The notes below the pieces were generated by a model that saw nothing but the letters and a program-made list of their open reading frames with translations, was not told the DNA's origin and ran no database searches. Below, piece after piece: positions 9,160 to 18,762 of a stretch of DNA of 48,924 bases; the first letter of the stretch is position 1, and each line of letters begins with the position of its first letter. The DNA is from Selenomonadaceae bacterium (GTDB taxonomy: Bacteria; Bacillota; Negativicutes; Selenomonadales; Selenomonadaceae). The translations under genes were made by a program, and so were the position numbers. Location: positions 1 through 48,924 of the forward strand of contig JALFXV010000094.1 of the NCBI GenBank assembly GCA_022786545.1, read 5' to 3'.

Positions 9160-10479
9160 ATGAATCACATAGATGATATGGATAATACAGGTACTGTACC
9201 AGATGAGGAAAATACAGAAAATACGCAGGCGGTAGTTGTGGTGGGGGCAGGCCCTGCCGGTATGATGGCTGCCATCAAGGCGGCGGAAAACGGCGCAGCT
9301 GTCACCCTTTTGGAAAAGATGCCCAGGGCCGGCAAGAAGATGCTGATTACCGGCAAGGGGCGCTGCAATATTACCAATGTGGCGGAAAAGCAGGAGCTGA
9401 TTAAGAATATTCCCGGCAACGGCAAGTTTCTGCACAGCTGCCTGAAAGCCTATGACAACGAGGATGTGCAGCTTTTCTTCCGGGGGCTGGGGGTTCCCGT
9501 GAAGGTGGAACGTGGCGGCAGGGTTTTTCCTGTCAGCGACAGGGCTGCCGATGTGGTGGATGCCATGATCCTGCAGCTGCATGAGCTGGGGGTGAAGCTG
9601 GTGACTGATACCAGGGTGACAGGGCTGCTGCTGGAGGCTGGCCCTGAGGGGGAAACTTGCCTCAAGGGCGTCAGGACGGCGGAGGGCGGTGAGTATCGCG
9701 GCAGGGCGGTGATTATTGCCACCGGGGGCGCTTCCTATCCGGGCACAGGCTCCACCGGGGACGGCTACCGCTGGGCGGCGGAGGCGGGCCATCATGTGGT
9801 AAAGCCCCTGCCTGCCCTGGTTCCCCTGGAAGCGGAAGATGACTGGGTAAAGGAGCTGCAGGGGCTGGCACTGAGGAATGTGCGTGCTTCCCTGCTGGCT
9901 GATGGCAAAAAGGCCGGGGAGATGTTCGGGGAAATGCTGTTTACCCATTTCGGCGTCAGCGGCCCCATCATCCTGTCCCTGAGCCGCCAGGCGGCACAGC
10001 TTTTGGAGGCTGGCAGCTTCCTGGAGCTGGAGATAGATTTGAAGCCTGCCCTGAGCCTTGAGCAGCTGGACGCGCGGCTCCTGCGGGATTTTGAGAAGTA
10101 CCAGCGCAAGGAAATCAAGAACGGCATGAAGGATTTGCTGCCGGGGCGGCTGATTGAGCCGGTGCTGGATGCGGCCTATCTGGAGCCGGAACGGATGGTG
10201 CATACCGTCACCAGGGAGGAACGCCGCAGGCTGGCCCAGGTGCTGAAGGGCCTCAGCATGGTGATTTCCGGCACCCGGCCTATTGCCGAGGCCATTGTCA
10301 CGGCAGGGGGCGTGGATGTGAAGGAAATCAATCCAAGAACGATGGAGTCAAAGCTGGTGAAGGGGCTGTACTTTGCCGGCGAGGTGGCGGATGTGGACGG
10401 CTACACCGGCGGCTTTAACTTGCAGGCGGCCTTTTCTATGGGGGCGGCGGCTGGCTGCTGGAGCGTCTGGAACGACTGA
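9160..10479 (+). CDS. NAD(P)/FAD-dependent oxidoreductase, HI0933/BaiN-like family
   Basis: Flavoprotein of the HI0933 family, whose members reduce unsaturated substrates; the physiological substrate is usually unknown. The Rossmann motif VVVVGAGPAGMMAA lies near the N-terminus, followed by GKKMLITGKGRCNITN, typical of the family. The middle has IIATGGASYPGTGSTGDGY, and the C-terminus has AGEVADVDGYTGGFNLQ. Start ATG 9160 lies after AAGGAG in the end of rluB. A longer GTG frame from 9109 overlaps rluB and adds a non-conserved tail. Members are often annotated BaiN by homology to bile-acid reductases, and that function should not be assumed. Confidence 0.88.
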   Translation: MNHIDDMDNTGTVPDEENTENTQAVVVVGAGPAGMMAAIKAAENGAAVTLLEKMPRAGKKMLITGKGRCNITNVAEKQELIKNIPGNGKFLHSCLKAYDNEDVQLFFRGLGVPVKVERGGRVFPVSDRAADVVDAMILQLHELGVKLVTDTRVTGLLLEAGPEGETCLKGVRTAEGGEYRGRAVIIATGGASYPGTGSTGDGYRWAAEAGHHVVKPLPALVPLEAEDDWVKELQGLALRNVRASLLADGKKAGEMFGEMLFTHFGVSGPIILSLSRQAAQLLEAGSFLELEIDLKPALSLEQLDARLLRDFEKYQRKEIKNGMKDLLPGRLIEPVLDAAYLEPERMVHTVTREERRRLAQVLKGLSMVISGTRPIAEAIVTAGGVDVKEINPRTMESKLVKGLYFAGEVADVDGYTGGFNLQAAFSMGAAAGCWSVWND

Positions 10480-10521
10480 GATAAAATAATTATACGCATA
10501 AAATGAATGGGAGGCCTGTGC

Positions 10522-11823
10522 ATGGCTAACAGAGTGGTTGAAAAGATAAAAAAGGGATTGAAGGGAGAGCTGGTAATACCGGGGGATAAGTCCGTTTCCC
10601 ATCGCAGCGTGATGTTTTCGGCACTGGGGGATACGCCGGTGCGCATTAAAAATTTCCTGCCTTCGGCAGACTGCCTTTCCACAGTAGGTGTTATGCGCAG
10701 CCTGGGGGCAAAGGTAGATATCATCAGTCCTACGGAGCTGGTGGTGACAGGCAACGGCCTGCACGGCCTGAAGGAGCCTGAGACGGTGCTGGATGCAGGC
10801 AACTCAGGCACTACCCTGCGCCTGATGATGGGCATGCTGGCCCCTCAGGCTTTTGTGTCCGTCTTTACCGGGGACAGCTCCCTGCACAAGCGGCCGATGG
10901 GCAGGGTGATTAAGCCCCTCAGCCAGATGGGTGCCAATATTGTGGGCAGGGCGGGCAACACCAAGCTGCCGATTGCGGTGGTTCCGGCTGGCAGGAGATT
11001 GCAGGGTTTTACCTATGATATGCCGGTGGCCAGCGCTCAGGTCAAGTCGGCCATCCTTTTGGCAGGGCTTTTTGCGGAAGGCATCACGACAGTGGTGGAG
11101 CCGTATCAGTCCCGCAACCATACGGAGCTGATGCTGGAGTCCTTCGGGGTGAAGCTTGGTTACGAGGGCACGGCCATCAGCATCCAGGCCCAGGACAAGC
11201 TGGCTGCCCCGGAGGAAATCGTAGTGCCGGGGGATATCAGCTCCGCAGCCTTCTGGCTGGTGGCGGCCTCGGTGATTCCTGGCAGCGAATTGCTGCTGAA
11301 GAATGTGGGCATCAATCCTACACGTACCGGCATCCTGGATGTGCTGAATGACATGGGGGCGGATATTACCCTGACCAATGAGCGTAGCAGCGGCAGCGAG
11401 CCGGTGGCAGATATCCTGGTGCGTTCTGCCAGCCTGCATGGCACCAGCTTCGGGGCGGACATCATGCCGCGGCTGGTGGATGAAATCCCGGCCATTACTG
11501 TGGCGGCCATGTTTGCTGAGGGCGAGACGGTGATTAGCGGTGCCGGGGAACTGCGGGTCAAGGAAACCGACCGCATCCAGGCCATCAGCGACCAGTTCAA
11601 CAAGCTGTGCAGCTGCATTACCGCTACGGAGGACGGGCTGGTTATCAGGGGCGGCAGCCAGAATGTATGGCGGAAGGGAACCTGCTTCAGCTATGATGAC
11701 CATCGCATCGCCATGACGCTGGCTATTGCCGGTATGGCTGGCAGCGGCGTGGAGATTGAGCAGCCTGACTGCGTGGCTATTTCCTATCCGTCCTTTTATG
11801 AGGAAATGGCAGGGCTGTACTGA
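10522..11823 (+). CDS. aroA: 3-phosphoshikimate 1-carboxyvinyltransferase (EPSP synthase)
   Basis: Sixth step of the shikimate pathway, joining shikimate-3-phosphate and phosphoenolpyruvate. The 433-residue two-domain protein has PGDKSVSHRSVMF (family signature with catalytic Lys), LDAGNSGTTLRLM, and the second signature region RVKETDRI. The DDHRIAMTLAIAG motif is near the end. The ATG at 10522 follows GGGAGG by 6 nt, while the upstream ATG at 10507 lacks a site. It is followed by cmk, as in many bacteria. Confidence 0.96.
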   Translation: MANRVVEKIKKGLKGELVIPGDKSVSHRSVMFSALGDTPVRIKNFLPSADCLSTVGVMRSLGAKVDIISPTELVVTGNGLHGLKEPETVLDAGNSGTTLRLMMGMLAPQAFVSVFTGDSSLHKRPMGRVIKPLSQMGANIVGRAGNTKLPIAVVPAGRRLQGFTYDMPVASAQVKSAILLAGLFAEGITTVVEPYQSRNHTELMLESFGVKLGYEGTAISIQAQDKLAAPEEIVVPGDISSAAFWLVAASVIPGSELLLKNVGINPTRTGILDVLNDMGADITLTNERSSGSEPVADILVRSASLHGTSFGADIMPRLVDEIPAITVAAMFAEGETVISGAGELRVKETDRIQAISDQFNKLCSCITATEDGLVIRGGSQNVWRKGTCFSYDDHRIAMTLAIAGMAGSGVEIEQPDCVAISYPSFYEEMAGLY

Positions 11824-11847
11824 TTTTATGGGGGAGATTGAGAGAAT

Positions 11848-12510
11848 ATGAAAAATCTTGTAGTAGCAATAGACGGACCGGCAGGTGCCGGAAAAAGCAC
11901 GGTGGCGCAGCTGGCAGCCAAGAAGCTGGGCTGCACCTACATCGACACAGGGGCCATGTACAGGGCAGTGGCCTGGAAGATCTTGCAGAGGAATCAGCCT
12001 GTGACTGATGAGCTGATTCTGGATGTGGCAAAGGATGTCCATGTGGAGCTGTCCTATGTGGAGGGGAAGACTGCCGTCAGTGTGGATGGCACAGATGTTA
12101 CCGGGGAAATCCGCACCCCGGAGGTAACGGCCATCGTTTCCCAGGTGGCTGCCCTTGGGCCTGTCCGCAGCAGGATGGTGGAGCTGCAGCGGCGCATGGC
12201 GGCCAAGGGCTCCGTGCTGATGGATGGCAGGGATATTGCCACCAGCGTGCTGCCAGATGCCAATGTGAAGATTTTCCTGACGGCCTCCATTGAGGAAAGG
12301 GCACGCCGCCGCTTCAAGGAAATGCAGGAAAAGGGCTACAATGTAAGCATGGAGGAGCTGCAAAAGGATATTGCCGCCCGTGACAAGGCAGACAGCGAGA
12401 GGGAGATTTCCCCTCTGGTGCAGGCACCTGATGCAGAGCTGCTGGATACCAGCCACATGGGGATTGATGAGGTTGTGCAGGCCATCATCGATCGCTGCAG
12501 CAGGGTATGA
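11848..12510 (+). CDS. cmk: Cytidylate kinase
   Basis: Phosphorylates CMP and dCMP using ATP. The 220-residue protein starts with the P-loop AIDGPAGAGKSTVAQLAAKK and continues with YIDTGAMYRA (substrate binding), DGRDIATSVLPDA and the lid region RARRRFKEMQEKG. The aroA-cmk-plsC-ispH-rpsA order is a classic Firmicute arrangement. A strong hairpin at 12533-12562 follows. Confidence 0.96.
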   Translation: MKNLVVAIDGPAGAGKSTVAQLAAKKLGCTYIDTGAMYRAVAWKILQRNQPVTDELILDVAKDVHVELSYVEGKTAVSVDGTDVTGEIRTPEVTAIVSQVAALGPVRSRMVELQRRMAAKGSVLMDGRDIATSVLPDANVKIFLTASIEERARRRFKEMQEKGYNVSMEELQKDIAARDKADSEREISPLVQAPDAELLDTSHMGIDEVVQAIIDRCSRV

Positions 12511-12532
12511 TAAAGTATGGTACTGTGATACA

Positions 12533-12562
12533 GCATGATACTATTATGTTATAGTATCATGC
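12533..12562 (+). terminator. Hairpin between cmk and plsC
   Basis: A perfect 12 bp inverted repeat, GCATGATACTAT with ATAGTATCATGC, has a 6 nt loop. There is no T tract, so it may be an RNA-processing or stabilising hairpin rather than a true terminator. Confidence 0.5.
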
Positions 12563-12603
12563 AATATGATGCAGCAGAGGTCTGACAGACAGGAGAAGGA
12601 AAA

Positions 12604-13200
12604 ATGTTTTACAAATGCCTGAAGGTATTATTCCAGATTCTATTCGGTATTTTGTTCCGCCCTATCATCAAGGGAAAAGAAAACGTGCCTATGGAGGGCG
12701 GCATGATTATGGCTGCCAACCATCTCAGCAACTGGGACCCGCCAATGGCTGGCACTTATATGCCCCGGCCGGTGGCCTACATGGCCAAGGAGGAACTCTT
12801 TAAGCCTGCTATTGCCGGGGCCATTATCCGGGCACTGTACGCCTTCCCGGTAAAGCGGGGGGCAGCAGACAGGGGAGCCATCAAGACGGCCCTGGGCATC
12901 CTGAAGCAGGGGCTGTGCCTGGGGGTGTTCCCGGAAGGAACCAGGAGCAGGACCGGCAAGCTGGGCAAGGCTGAGTCCGGGGTGGCGCTGCTGGCGGCTA
13001 TGGGCAAGGTGCCTGTAGTGCCTGTGGCGATTATCGGCACCAACAGGATTTTTCAGAATGGGGGCCTCCTGCCCCGGATAAAAATCATCTTCGGGAAGCC
13101 TATTTACTTTGAGGGCAGGCACAATGACAAGGAAGCCCTGGCAGCTTTTTCGGAGAAAATCATGCAGCGGATTTCCCTCATGCTGGAGGAAAATGAATAG
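12604..13200 (+). CDS. plsC: 1-acyl-sn-glycerol-3-phosphate acyltransferase
   Basis: Adds the second acyl chain to lysophosphatidate in phospholipid synthesis at the inner membrane. The 198-residue protein has an N-terminal hydrophobic stretch (FQILFGILFRPII), the catalytic NHLSNWDPP block (NHX4D), FPVKRGAADRGAIK, the substrate motif FPEGTRSRTGKLG and PVVPVAIIGT. AGGAG precedes the ATG. plsY, the enzyme for the first acylation, is also in this window. Confidence 0.93.
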   Translation: MFYKCLKVLFQILFGILFRPIIKGKENVPMEGGMIMAANHLSNWDPPMAGTYMPRPVAYMAKEELFKPAIAGAIIRALYAFPVKRGAADRGAIKTALGILKQGLCLGVFPEGTRSRTGKLGKAESGVALLAAMGKVPVVPVAIIGTNRIFQNGGLLPRIKIIFGKPIYFEGRHNDKEALAAFSEKIMQRISLMLEENE

Positions 13201-13227
13201 GTTTTGAAAAAAAATTAAAAAATTGCT

Positions 13228-13254
13228 AATTTTGCATAGCCAATATGCAAAATT
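13228..13254. promoter_or_regulatory. Perfect palindromic operator candidate upstream of ispH
   Basis: AATTTTGCATA, a GCCAA loop and TATGCAAAATT form a perfect 11+11 nt palindrome. It ends 5 nt before a perfect -10 TATAAT (13260-13265), so it covers the -35 region of the ispH-rpsA promoter. This is where a dimeric repressor, or an activator, would bind. No T tract follows, so a terminator role for plsC is less likely. Confidence 0.5.
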
Positions 13255-13259
13255 CATGA

Positions 13260-13265
13260 TATAAT
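13260..13265 (+). promoter_or_regulatory. -10 box of the ispH-rpsA promoter
   Basis: A perfect TATAAT lies 56 nt before the ispH ATG. No good -35 box is spaced at 17 nt, and the palindrome at 13228-13254 occupies that place. This suggests a regulated or activator-dependent promoter. Confidence 0.5.
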
Positions 13266-13321
13266 GGCAGAGTGTTTTAAGATGCAGTTTTCTCTTTTGA
13301 ATTTTGTTTTGAGGTGATTTG

Positions 13322-14152
13322 ATGCGGGAAGTGTATTTGGCAGAGAATCTCGGATTTTGCTATGGAGTCAAGCGGGCTATCCAGCTGGCGGAGGATTCCG
13401 TGACGCCTCAGAGCAGGTCTTACACCCTGGGGCCGATTATTCACAATCCCCAGATGGTTGCCAGGCTGGCAGAGGAAGGGATAGGCAAGATTGAAACGCT
13501 GGATGAGATTGCTGAGGGAACGGTGATTGTCCGTTCTCACGGCGTGGGGCCTCATGTCTATGCTAAGATTGAGGCAAAAGGGCTGAAGCTGGTAGATGCT
13601 ACCTGCCCTCATGTGCGCAAGGCCCAGAATGCGGCGAAGAGCCTGGCTGATGACGGTTATCAGGTGGTGATTGTGGGAGACAAGAATCACCCGGAGGTGC
13701 GCAGTATTCTCGAGTGGGCCGGTGAGGGAGCAGTGGCAGTAGATACCGAGGAGGAGGCTGCCGGGCTGCCTAAGTGCGGCAGGCTGGGGATTGTGTCCCA
13801 GACCACCTTTTCCGGTGTCAGGTTCAAGAAGATTGCCAGTGTTCTTTTGGACAAAGCCTCGGATGTGAGGATTATCCGCACTATTTGTACCGCCACCGAC
13901 CTCAGGCAGTCGGCAGCTGTAAAGCTGGCCGGTGAGGTTGAGCTGATGATTGTGGTGGGCGGCAAGAACAGTGCCAATACCACAAAGCTGGCCCAGCTTT
14001 GTGCAGAGAAGTGTAAAACATACCATATCGAAACCGCTGCCGAGGTGTGTGACGAGTGGTTTGCTACAATAAAAAAAATTGGTATTACAGCAGGTGCTTC
14101 AACGCCTGACTGGATTATCAAGGAGGTTTACGAGAAGTGTCAGAAGAAATGA
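13322..14152 (+). CDS. ispH: 4-hydroxy-3-methylbut-2-enyl diphosphate reductase
   Basis: Last enzyme of the MEP isoprenoid pathway, a 4Fe-4S protein that yields IPP and DMAPP. The 276 residues contain the three cluster cysteines in ENLGFCYGVKRA, DATCPHV and RTICTATDLRQ, plus the HNPQ and GVGPHVY blocks and the family ending AGASTPDWIIKEV. The ATG at 13322 follows GAGGTGA; an adjacent TTG at 13319 is less likely. The last 16 nt overlap the start of rpsA. In many Clostridia these two are fused or adjacent. Confidence 0.96.
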   Translation: MREVYLAENLGFCYGVKRAIQLAEDSVTPQSRSYTLGPIIHNPQMVARLAEEGIGKIETLDEIAEGTVIVRSHGVGPHVYAKIEAKGLKLVDATCPHVRKAQNAAKSLADDGYQVVIVGDKNHPEVRSILEWAGEGAVAVDTEEEAAGLPKCGRLGIVSQTTFSGVRFKKIASVLLDKASDVRIIRTICTATDLRQSAAVKLAGEVELMIVVGGKNSANTTKLAQLCAEKCKTYHIETAAEVCDEWFATIKKIGITAGASTPDWIIKEVYEKCQKK

Positions 14153-15222
14153 ACATGGAAGCTTTATTAGCAGCAGAAGAAGAATCTATTAAGGAGATAA
14201 ATGAGCACGATTTGGTTGAAGCATTAGTTGTTGCAGTAAATGACAACGAAGCTATCGTCAATATCAAAGGTAATAAGAATGATGTTCCTATTGCAAAGTA
14301 CGAACTGGCTGAACCGGCTCCTGAGTCTGCCAAGGACATTGTCAAGGTTGATGACGTCATCGAGGTTCTGGTTGTCTCCAAGGGCGGCGAGAACGGCCTG
14401 GTTGTTTCCAAGGTAAAGGCTGACCGCCTGGCATCCTGGAAGGAACTGGATGGCATCGTTGAGAAGGCAGAGCCTGTTGATGCCGAGATTACCCAGGTTG
14501 TCAAGGGCGGCTTGGTAGCCCGTGTAATGGGTGTGCGTGCCTTCATTCCTGCCTCCCAGGTTGACCTTCACTATGTCAAGGAGCTGGACGGCTATGTTGG
14601 CCAGACTGTAAAGGCCCTGCCATTGGAGCTGGACATCCGCAAGCAGCGTCTCGTGCTGTCCCGCCGCCAGGTGCTGGAGGCAGAGCGTGAGGCTAACCGT
14701 GCCAAGGTATTCGAGAACATCCATGAGGGCGATGTTGTAGAGGGTACTGTTAAGCGCCTGGTTGATTATGGTGCATTTATCGATATCGGCGGTGTTGACG
14801 GCCTTGCCCACATCTCCGATTTGTCCTGGAGCCGTGTAAGGAAGCCTTCTGACGTTCTGCAGGAGGGCCAGGTTCTGCAGGTAAAGGTCAAGAACATTGA
14901 CCCTGAGGCAGGACGCATTTCCCTCTCCGTCAAGGAGACTATGCCTGACCCTTGGCTGGAGAAGGCTGAGAAGTACACCGAGGGCTCTATCATCAGCGGC
15001 ACTATCATCAAGCTGACTGACTTCGGTGCATTCATGGAGATTGAGCCTGGCTTTGACGGCCTGATTCCTATGGGCGAGCTGGCTACCAAGCGCATCAATC
15101 GTGCAGATGAGGCTGTAGAGCTGAACCAGCAGGTTAATGTAAAGATTCTTCACATCGATATGAAGAGAAAGCGTATTTCCCTGAGCATCACCAAGGCTAA
15201 CAACGCTGAGGCTGCCGAGTAA
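14137..15222 (+). CDS. rpsA: 30S ribosomal protein S1 homologue
   Basis: RNA-binding protein with four S1 OB-fold repeats (about 20-90, 108-175, 192-262 and 277-348). The third contains VEGTVKRLVDYGAFIDIGGV, and the fourth contains GTIIKLTDFGAFMEI. The length of 361 residues is typical of the shorter Firmicute S1. The start is GTG at 14137, inside ispH, 10 nt after a perfect AAGGAGG (14120-14126). The ATG at 14149 is too far from that site. Codon use is clearly more biased than in its neighbours (many GTT, GAG and GCT), as expected for a highly expressed gene. Confidence 0.93.
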   Translation: MSEEMNMEALLAAEEESIKEINEHDLVEALVVAVNDNEAIVNIKGNKNDVPIAKYELAEPAPESAKDIVKVDDVIEVLVVSKGGENGLVVSKVKADRLASWKELDGIVEKAEPVDAEITQVVKGGLVARVMGVRAFIPASQVDLHYVKELDGYVGQTVKALPLELDIRKQRLVLSRRQVLEAEREANRAKVFENIHEGDVVEGTVKRLVDYGAFIDIGGVDGLAHISDLSWSRVRKPSDVLQEGQVLQVKVKNIDPEAGRISLSVKETMPDPWLEKAEKYTEGSIISGTIIKLTDFGAFMEIEPGFDGLIPMGELATKRINRADEAVELNQQVNVKILHIDMKRKRISLSITKANNAEAAE

Positions 15223-15253
15223 TAGGGCTTCCAACAAAACAAAGATTTTTTGC

Positions 15254-15279
15254 AAGGAGTGGTGGGTTCATCACTCCTT
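15254..15279 (+). terminator. Hairpin after rpsA
   Basis: AAGGAGTG and CACTCCTT form the base of an 11 bp stem with a GGTT loop, followed only by a weak T-containing tail. It is probably a partial terminator or stability hairpin that lowers expression of the downstream DUF512 gene relative to rpsA. Confidence 0.5.
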
Positions 15280-15305
15280 ACTTTCTGTTACAAAGGAGGG
15301 TGAAG

Positions 15306-16781
15306 ATGTACGGCAGGATATTGAAGGTTTATCCTGGCAGCCTGGCAGAGGAGCTGGAACTGGTTCCCGGTGACAAGCTGCTGGAAATCAACGGCACAAA
15401 GCTGCGGGATATTATTGATGTAAGCTTTGCCTTTGCTGATGAGGAAATCGAGATGCTGGTGGAGCATGAGGACGGCCAGCAGGAGGTCTATGAGTTTGAT
15501 AAGGACTATGATGAGGAGCTGGGGGTTGAGTTTGAGTCGGCTGTATTTGACGGCATCAGGCACTGTGCCAACAACTGCCTGTTCTGTTTTGTGGACCAGG
15601 TGGCTCCTGATATGCGGGAAAGCCTGAACATTAAGGATGATGACTACCGCATGTCTTTTCTGTATGGCAATTTCATCACCATGACAAATATGGTGGATGC
15701 TGATTTCCAGCGGATAAAGCAATATCATCTTTCACCTTTGTTTGTCTCAGTGCAGTGCACCAATCCTGATTTGCGTCAGAAGCTGCTGCGCTGCCGGACG
15801 GCGGGCAATCTGGCTGCCCAGCTGGACAAGCTGGAAGCGGCAGATGTGGAGTACCATACCCAGATTGTCCTGTGCCGTGATTTGAACGATGGTGAGGAAC
15901 TGGAGCGGTCCCTCAGGGATATGGTGGCCCGGCAGCCCCATGCCCTGTCCGTGGCCATCGTGCCGGTGGGGCTGACCAGGTTCCGGCAGGACCGCTATCC
16001 CTTGAAGTCATTTGACAAGGAAAGTGCCGCCAGGGTGGTGGAGCAGGTGGAGGCCTATCAGAGGCAGCAGCGGGCCAGGGATGGCCGCACTTTTATCTAC
16101 CTGGCGGATGAGTTCTATCTGCTGGCTGGCAGGGAGCTGCCACCGGCAGAATACTATGACGGCTTTCCCCAGCTGGATAACGGCATCGGGCTGGCAAGGA
16201 ACTTCATGGAGGAATTTGCTGCAGCTGTGGCAGAGGCAGAGGCTGATGGCAGCGCGGCTGAAGCTGCTGGCGGTATGAATTTTGCTATGGCGAATCAGCA
16301 GGATAGAAAGGAAAAGCAGGAAAATCAAGAAAATTGGGATAATCTGGTAAAGCTGCGGCTGGCGGTGGTCTCAGGCACGTCCATCTCGCCTTTGATGGCG
16401 GAGCTGGCTGAGTCAGTGGGCCAGGCAGGGGCGCAGGTTACTATGGTGCCTGTGCCTAACCATCACTTTGGCACCACGGTCAATGTGTCCGGCCTCCTGA
16501 CGGCAAAGGATATGCTGGCAGCCCTGCATGATGTGGCAGGGAAAGTGGACGGCATCCTGATTCCAGAGTCTGCCCTGAGAACCGGGGACAATGTTTTTCT
16601 GGACGATGTCTCCCTGAGTGATTTTTGCACCCGGCTGCCCTGCCGGGTGGAGACCGTGGGCAGCGGCAGGGAGTATTTCCATGCCCTGACGGATTGGGAG
16701 AACTACAGCGGCGTAGAGGATAAGGCCGCTTCTTATATGTGGCAGAGCAACGCTGCCTATACCAAGAGAGGAGGAATGTGA
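15306..16781 (+). CDS. PDZ and radical SAM protein of the DUF512 family
   Basis: The 491-residue protein begins with a PDZ-like domain (GRILKVYPGSLAEELELVPG) and continues with a cysteine cluster typical of radical SAM enzymes, HCANNCLFCF (about residue 81). A C-terminal DUF512 domain follows, containing FYLLAGRELP. A Gln/Glu-rich insertion (about residues 310-345) splits the C-terminal part. The family is conserved in Firmicutes directly before der and its function is not settled. The ATG at 15306 lies 7 nt after AAAGGAGG. Confidence 0.88.
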   Translation: MYGRILKVYPGSLAEELELVPGDKLLEINGTKLRDIIDVSFAFADEEIEMLVEHEDGQQEVYEFDKDYDEELGVEFESAVFDGIRHCANNCLFCFVDQVAPDMRESLNIKDDDYRMSFLYGNFITMTNMVDADFQRIKQYHLSPLFVSVQCTNPDLRQKLLRCRTAGNLAAQLDKLEAADVEYHTQIVLCRDLNDGEELERSLRDMVARQPHALSVAIVPVGLTRFRQDRYPLKSFDKESAARVVEQVEAYQRQQRARDGRTFIYLADEFYLLAGRELPPAEYYDGFPQLDNGIGLARNFMEEFAAAVAEAEADGSAAEAAGGMNFAMANQQDRKEKQENQENWDNLVKLRLAVVSGTSISPLMAELAESVGQAGAQVTMVPVPNHHFGTTVNVSGLLTAKDMLAALHDVAGKVDGILIPESALRTGDNVFLDDVSLSDFCTRLPCRVETVGSGREYFHALTDWENYSGVEDKAASYMWQSNAAYTKRGGM

Positions 16782-16782
16782 T

Positions 16783-18114
16783 ATGAGTAAACCTATCGTA
16801 GCCATTGTGGGACGTCCCAATGTGGGCAAGTCAACCCTTTTTAACCAGATTGGCAAAAGGCGCGTGTCCATCGTGGATGATATGCCGGGTGTTACCCGTG
16901 ACCGCATCTACATGGACGCGGAATGGCTGAACCATACCTTTACTATGATTGATACAGGCGGCATAGAGTTCGAGGATGATGACCACATCCTGAAATCCAT
17001 GCGCCAGCAGGCTCTGGTGGCTATGGAGGAAGCCGATGTAATCGTCTTTGTGGTGGATGGCCGTGCCGGGCTGACCACTGCTGACGAGGAAGTGGGCAGG
17101 ATGCTGAGAAATACCAAGAAGCCGGTGATTCTGGCGGTGAATAAGATTGACAGCCCTCAGCTGGAGGCTGGCGTGTACGAGTTCTACAGCCTGGGACTGG
17201 GGGAGCCTCTGGGGATTGCCGCCTCCAACTCATTGGGGCTGGGTGACCTTCTGGATGCCGTAGTGGCTGCCTTTCCTGAAAATGACGGGGAGGACAAGGA
17301 GGAGGACGAGATCAGCATCGCTGTTATCGGACGGCCGAATGTGGGCAAGTCCTCCATCGTCAATGCGTTGATCGGTGAAAACAGGGTGATTGTCAGCAAC
17401 GTGCCTGGCACTACCCGGGATGCCATCGATACCCATTTTGTCTCGGACAATATCAAGTTCATGCTGATTGATACCGCAGGCATGCGCCGCAAGGGCAAGA
17501 TTGACGAGGCCGTTGAGCGTTACAGCGTCATGCGCTCCCTCCGGGCCGTTGACCGCGCCGATGTGGTGCTGATGGTCATCAACGCAGAGGAAGGCATCAC
17601 TGAGCAGGACAAGAAGATTGCAGGCTATGCCCATGAGTCCGGCAAGGGGGTCATCATCGTGGTGAACAAGTGGGATGTGTTCCCGGACAAGGATGACAAG
17701 TCCACCCTGCGCTTTACGGAGGATTTGCGGGATGAAATCGGCTTTTTGCAGTATGCGCCGGTGTTGTACACCTCCGCCCTGACCGGGCAGCGCATCCACC
17801 GCATTACGGAGCTGGTAAAGTATGTGGCTGACCAGCAGTCCATGCGCATTCAGACCAGCGTGCTGAACGAGCTCATCCGTGATGCCGTGTCCGTCAATCC
17901 GCCGCCGTCCCACCGGGGCAAGCAGCTGAAGATATTCTTCATGACCCAGGCGGATATTCAGCCGCCTAAGTTCATCATCTTCGTCAATGACCCGGAGCTG
18001 ATGCATTTTTCCTATCTGCGTTTTCTGGAGAACCGCCTGCGGGAAAGCTTCGGCTTTGAGGGGACCCCTTTGAAGCTGATTGTCCGTGGCCGCAAGGAAG
18101 AGGAGGATTACTAA
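16783..18114 (+). CDS. der: Ribosome assembly GTPase Der (EngA)
   Basis: Essential double GTPase needed for 50S subunit maturation. The 443 residues show two complete G domains: [13 protein letters not shown] and NKID in the first, and [18 protein letters not shown] and NKWD in the second. A KH-like C-terminal domain ends with [12 protein letters not shown]. It starts 1 nt after the DUF512 stop with GGAGG upstream, so the pair is tightly coupled. Confidence 0.97.
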   Translation: MSKPIVAIVGRPNVGKSTLFNQIGKRRVSIVDDMPGVTRDRIYMDAEWLNHTFTMIDTGGIEFEDDDHILKSMRQQALVAMEEADVIVFVVDGRAGLTTADEEVGRMLRNTKKPVILAVNKIDSPQLEAGVYEFYSLGLGEPLGIAASNSLGLGDLLDAVVAAFPENDGEDKEEDEISIAVIGRPNVGKSSIVNALIGENRVIVSNVPGTTRDAIDTHFVSDNIKFMLIDTAGMRRKGKIDEAVERYSVMRSLRAVDRADVVLMVINAEEGITEQDKKIAGYAHESGKGVIIVVNKWDVFPDKDDKSTLRFTEDLRDEIGFLQYAPVLYTSALTGQRIHRITELVKYVADQQSMRIQTSVLNELIRDAVSVNPPPSHRGKQLKIFFMTQADIQPPKFIIFVNDPELMHFSYLRFLENRLRESFGFEGTPLKLIVRGRKEEEDY

Positions 18115-18115
18115 A

Positions 18116-18709
18116 ATGCTGGATTTTGTTGTGGCAGCTGCCGTAAGCTATCTTTTGGGCTCCATTCCTAACGGGCTGATTTTGGGCAAGGCCATCTGGG
18201 GTGTGGATTTGCGCCAGCATGGCAGCAAGAATATCGGTGCCACCAACGCCTGGCGTACCATCGGCAAGGCAGGGGGCATCAGCATCTTTATGCTGGACTT
18301 TTTGAAGGGTGCTATCAGCGCCTACCTGGGACTGCACCTAGGGGGCAGCGAGCTGGCCGGTGTGCTGTGCGGTATCCTGGCCATAGCCGGGCACTCTTGG
18401 TCCGTGTTCCTTGCCTTCAAGGGGGGCAAGGGCGTGGCCACCGGCCTGGGGGTTATTGCGGCCCTGATGCCGGAAGTTACTCTGATTGTCTTTGCAGTGT
18501 GGTTTGCCATTGTTTATTTTACGGGCTATGTGTCTCTGGGCTCCATTGTGGGGGCGGCACTGGTGCCGATTTTGACGCTGTTCTTCGGGCTCCATACTGA
18601 GTTTTTGATTTTGGGGCTGATTGCGGCAGTGTTCATCATCTACCGCCACAAGAGCAATATTGAAAGGCTCCTGAATGGCACCGAGAGCAAAATCAAGGCT
18701 GCCAAGTAA
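18116..18709 (+). CDS. plsY: Acyl-phosphate:glycerol-3-phosphate acyltransferase PlsY
   Basis: Integral membrane enzyme that transfers acyl groups from acyl-phosphate to glycerol-3-phosphate, upstream of PlsC. The 197-residue protein has several hydrophobic segments and the three PlsY motifs: LLGSIPNGLILGK with GSKNIGATNAWR, GHSWSVFLAFKGGKGVATG, and the last loop ahead of YRHKSNIERLLNGTE. The ATG at 18116 is 1 nt after the der stop, with GAGGAGG inside der. Confidence 0.95.
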   Translation: MLDFVVAAAVSYLLGSIPNGLILGKAIWGVDLRQHGSKNIGATNAWRTIGKAGGISIFMLDFLKGAISAYLGLHLGGSELAGVLCGILAIAGHSWSVFLAFKGGKGVATGLGVIAALMPEVTLIVFAVWFAIVYFTGYVSLGSIVGAALVPILTLFFGLHTEFLILGLIAAVFIIYRHKSNIERLLNGTESKIKAAK

Positions 18710-18762
18710 GATGGCGGAAGGGAATGTGCTTACAGATAGCTGAATATCATAAATTTATTAGA

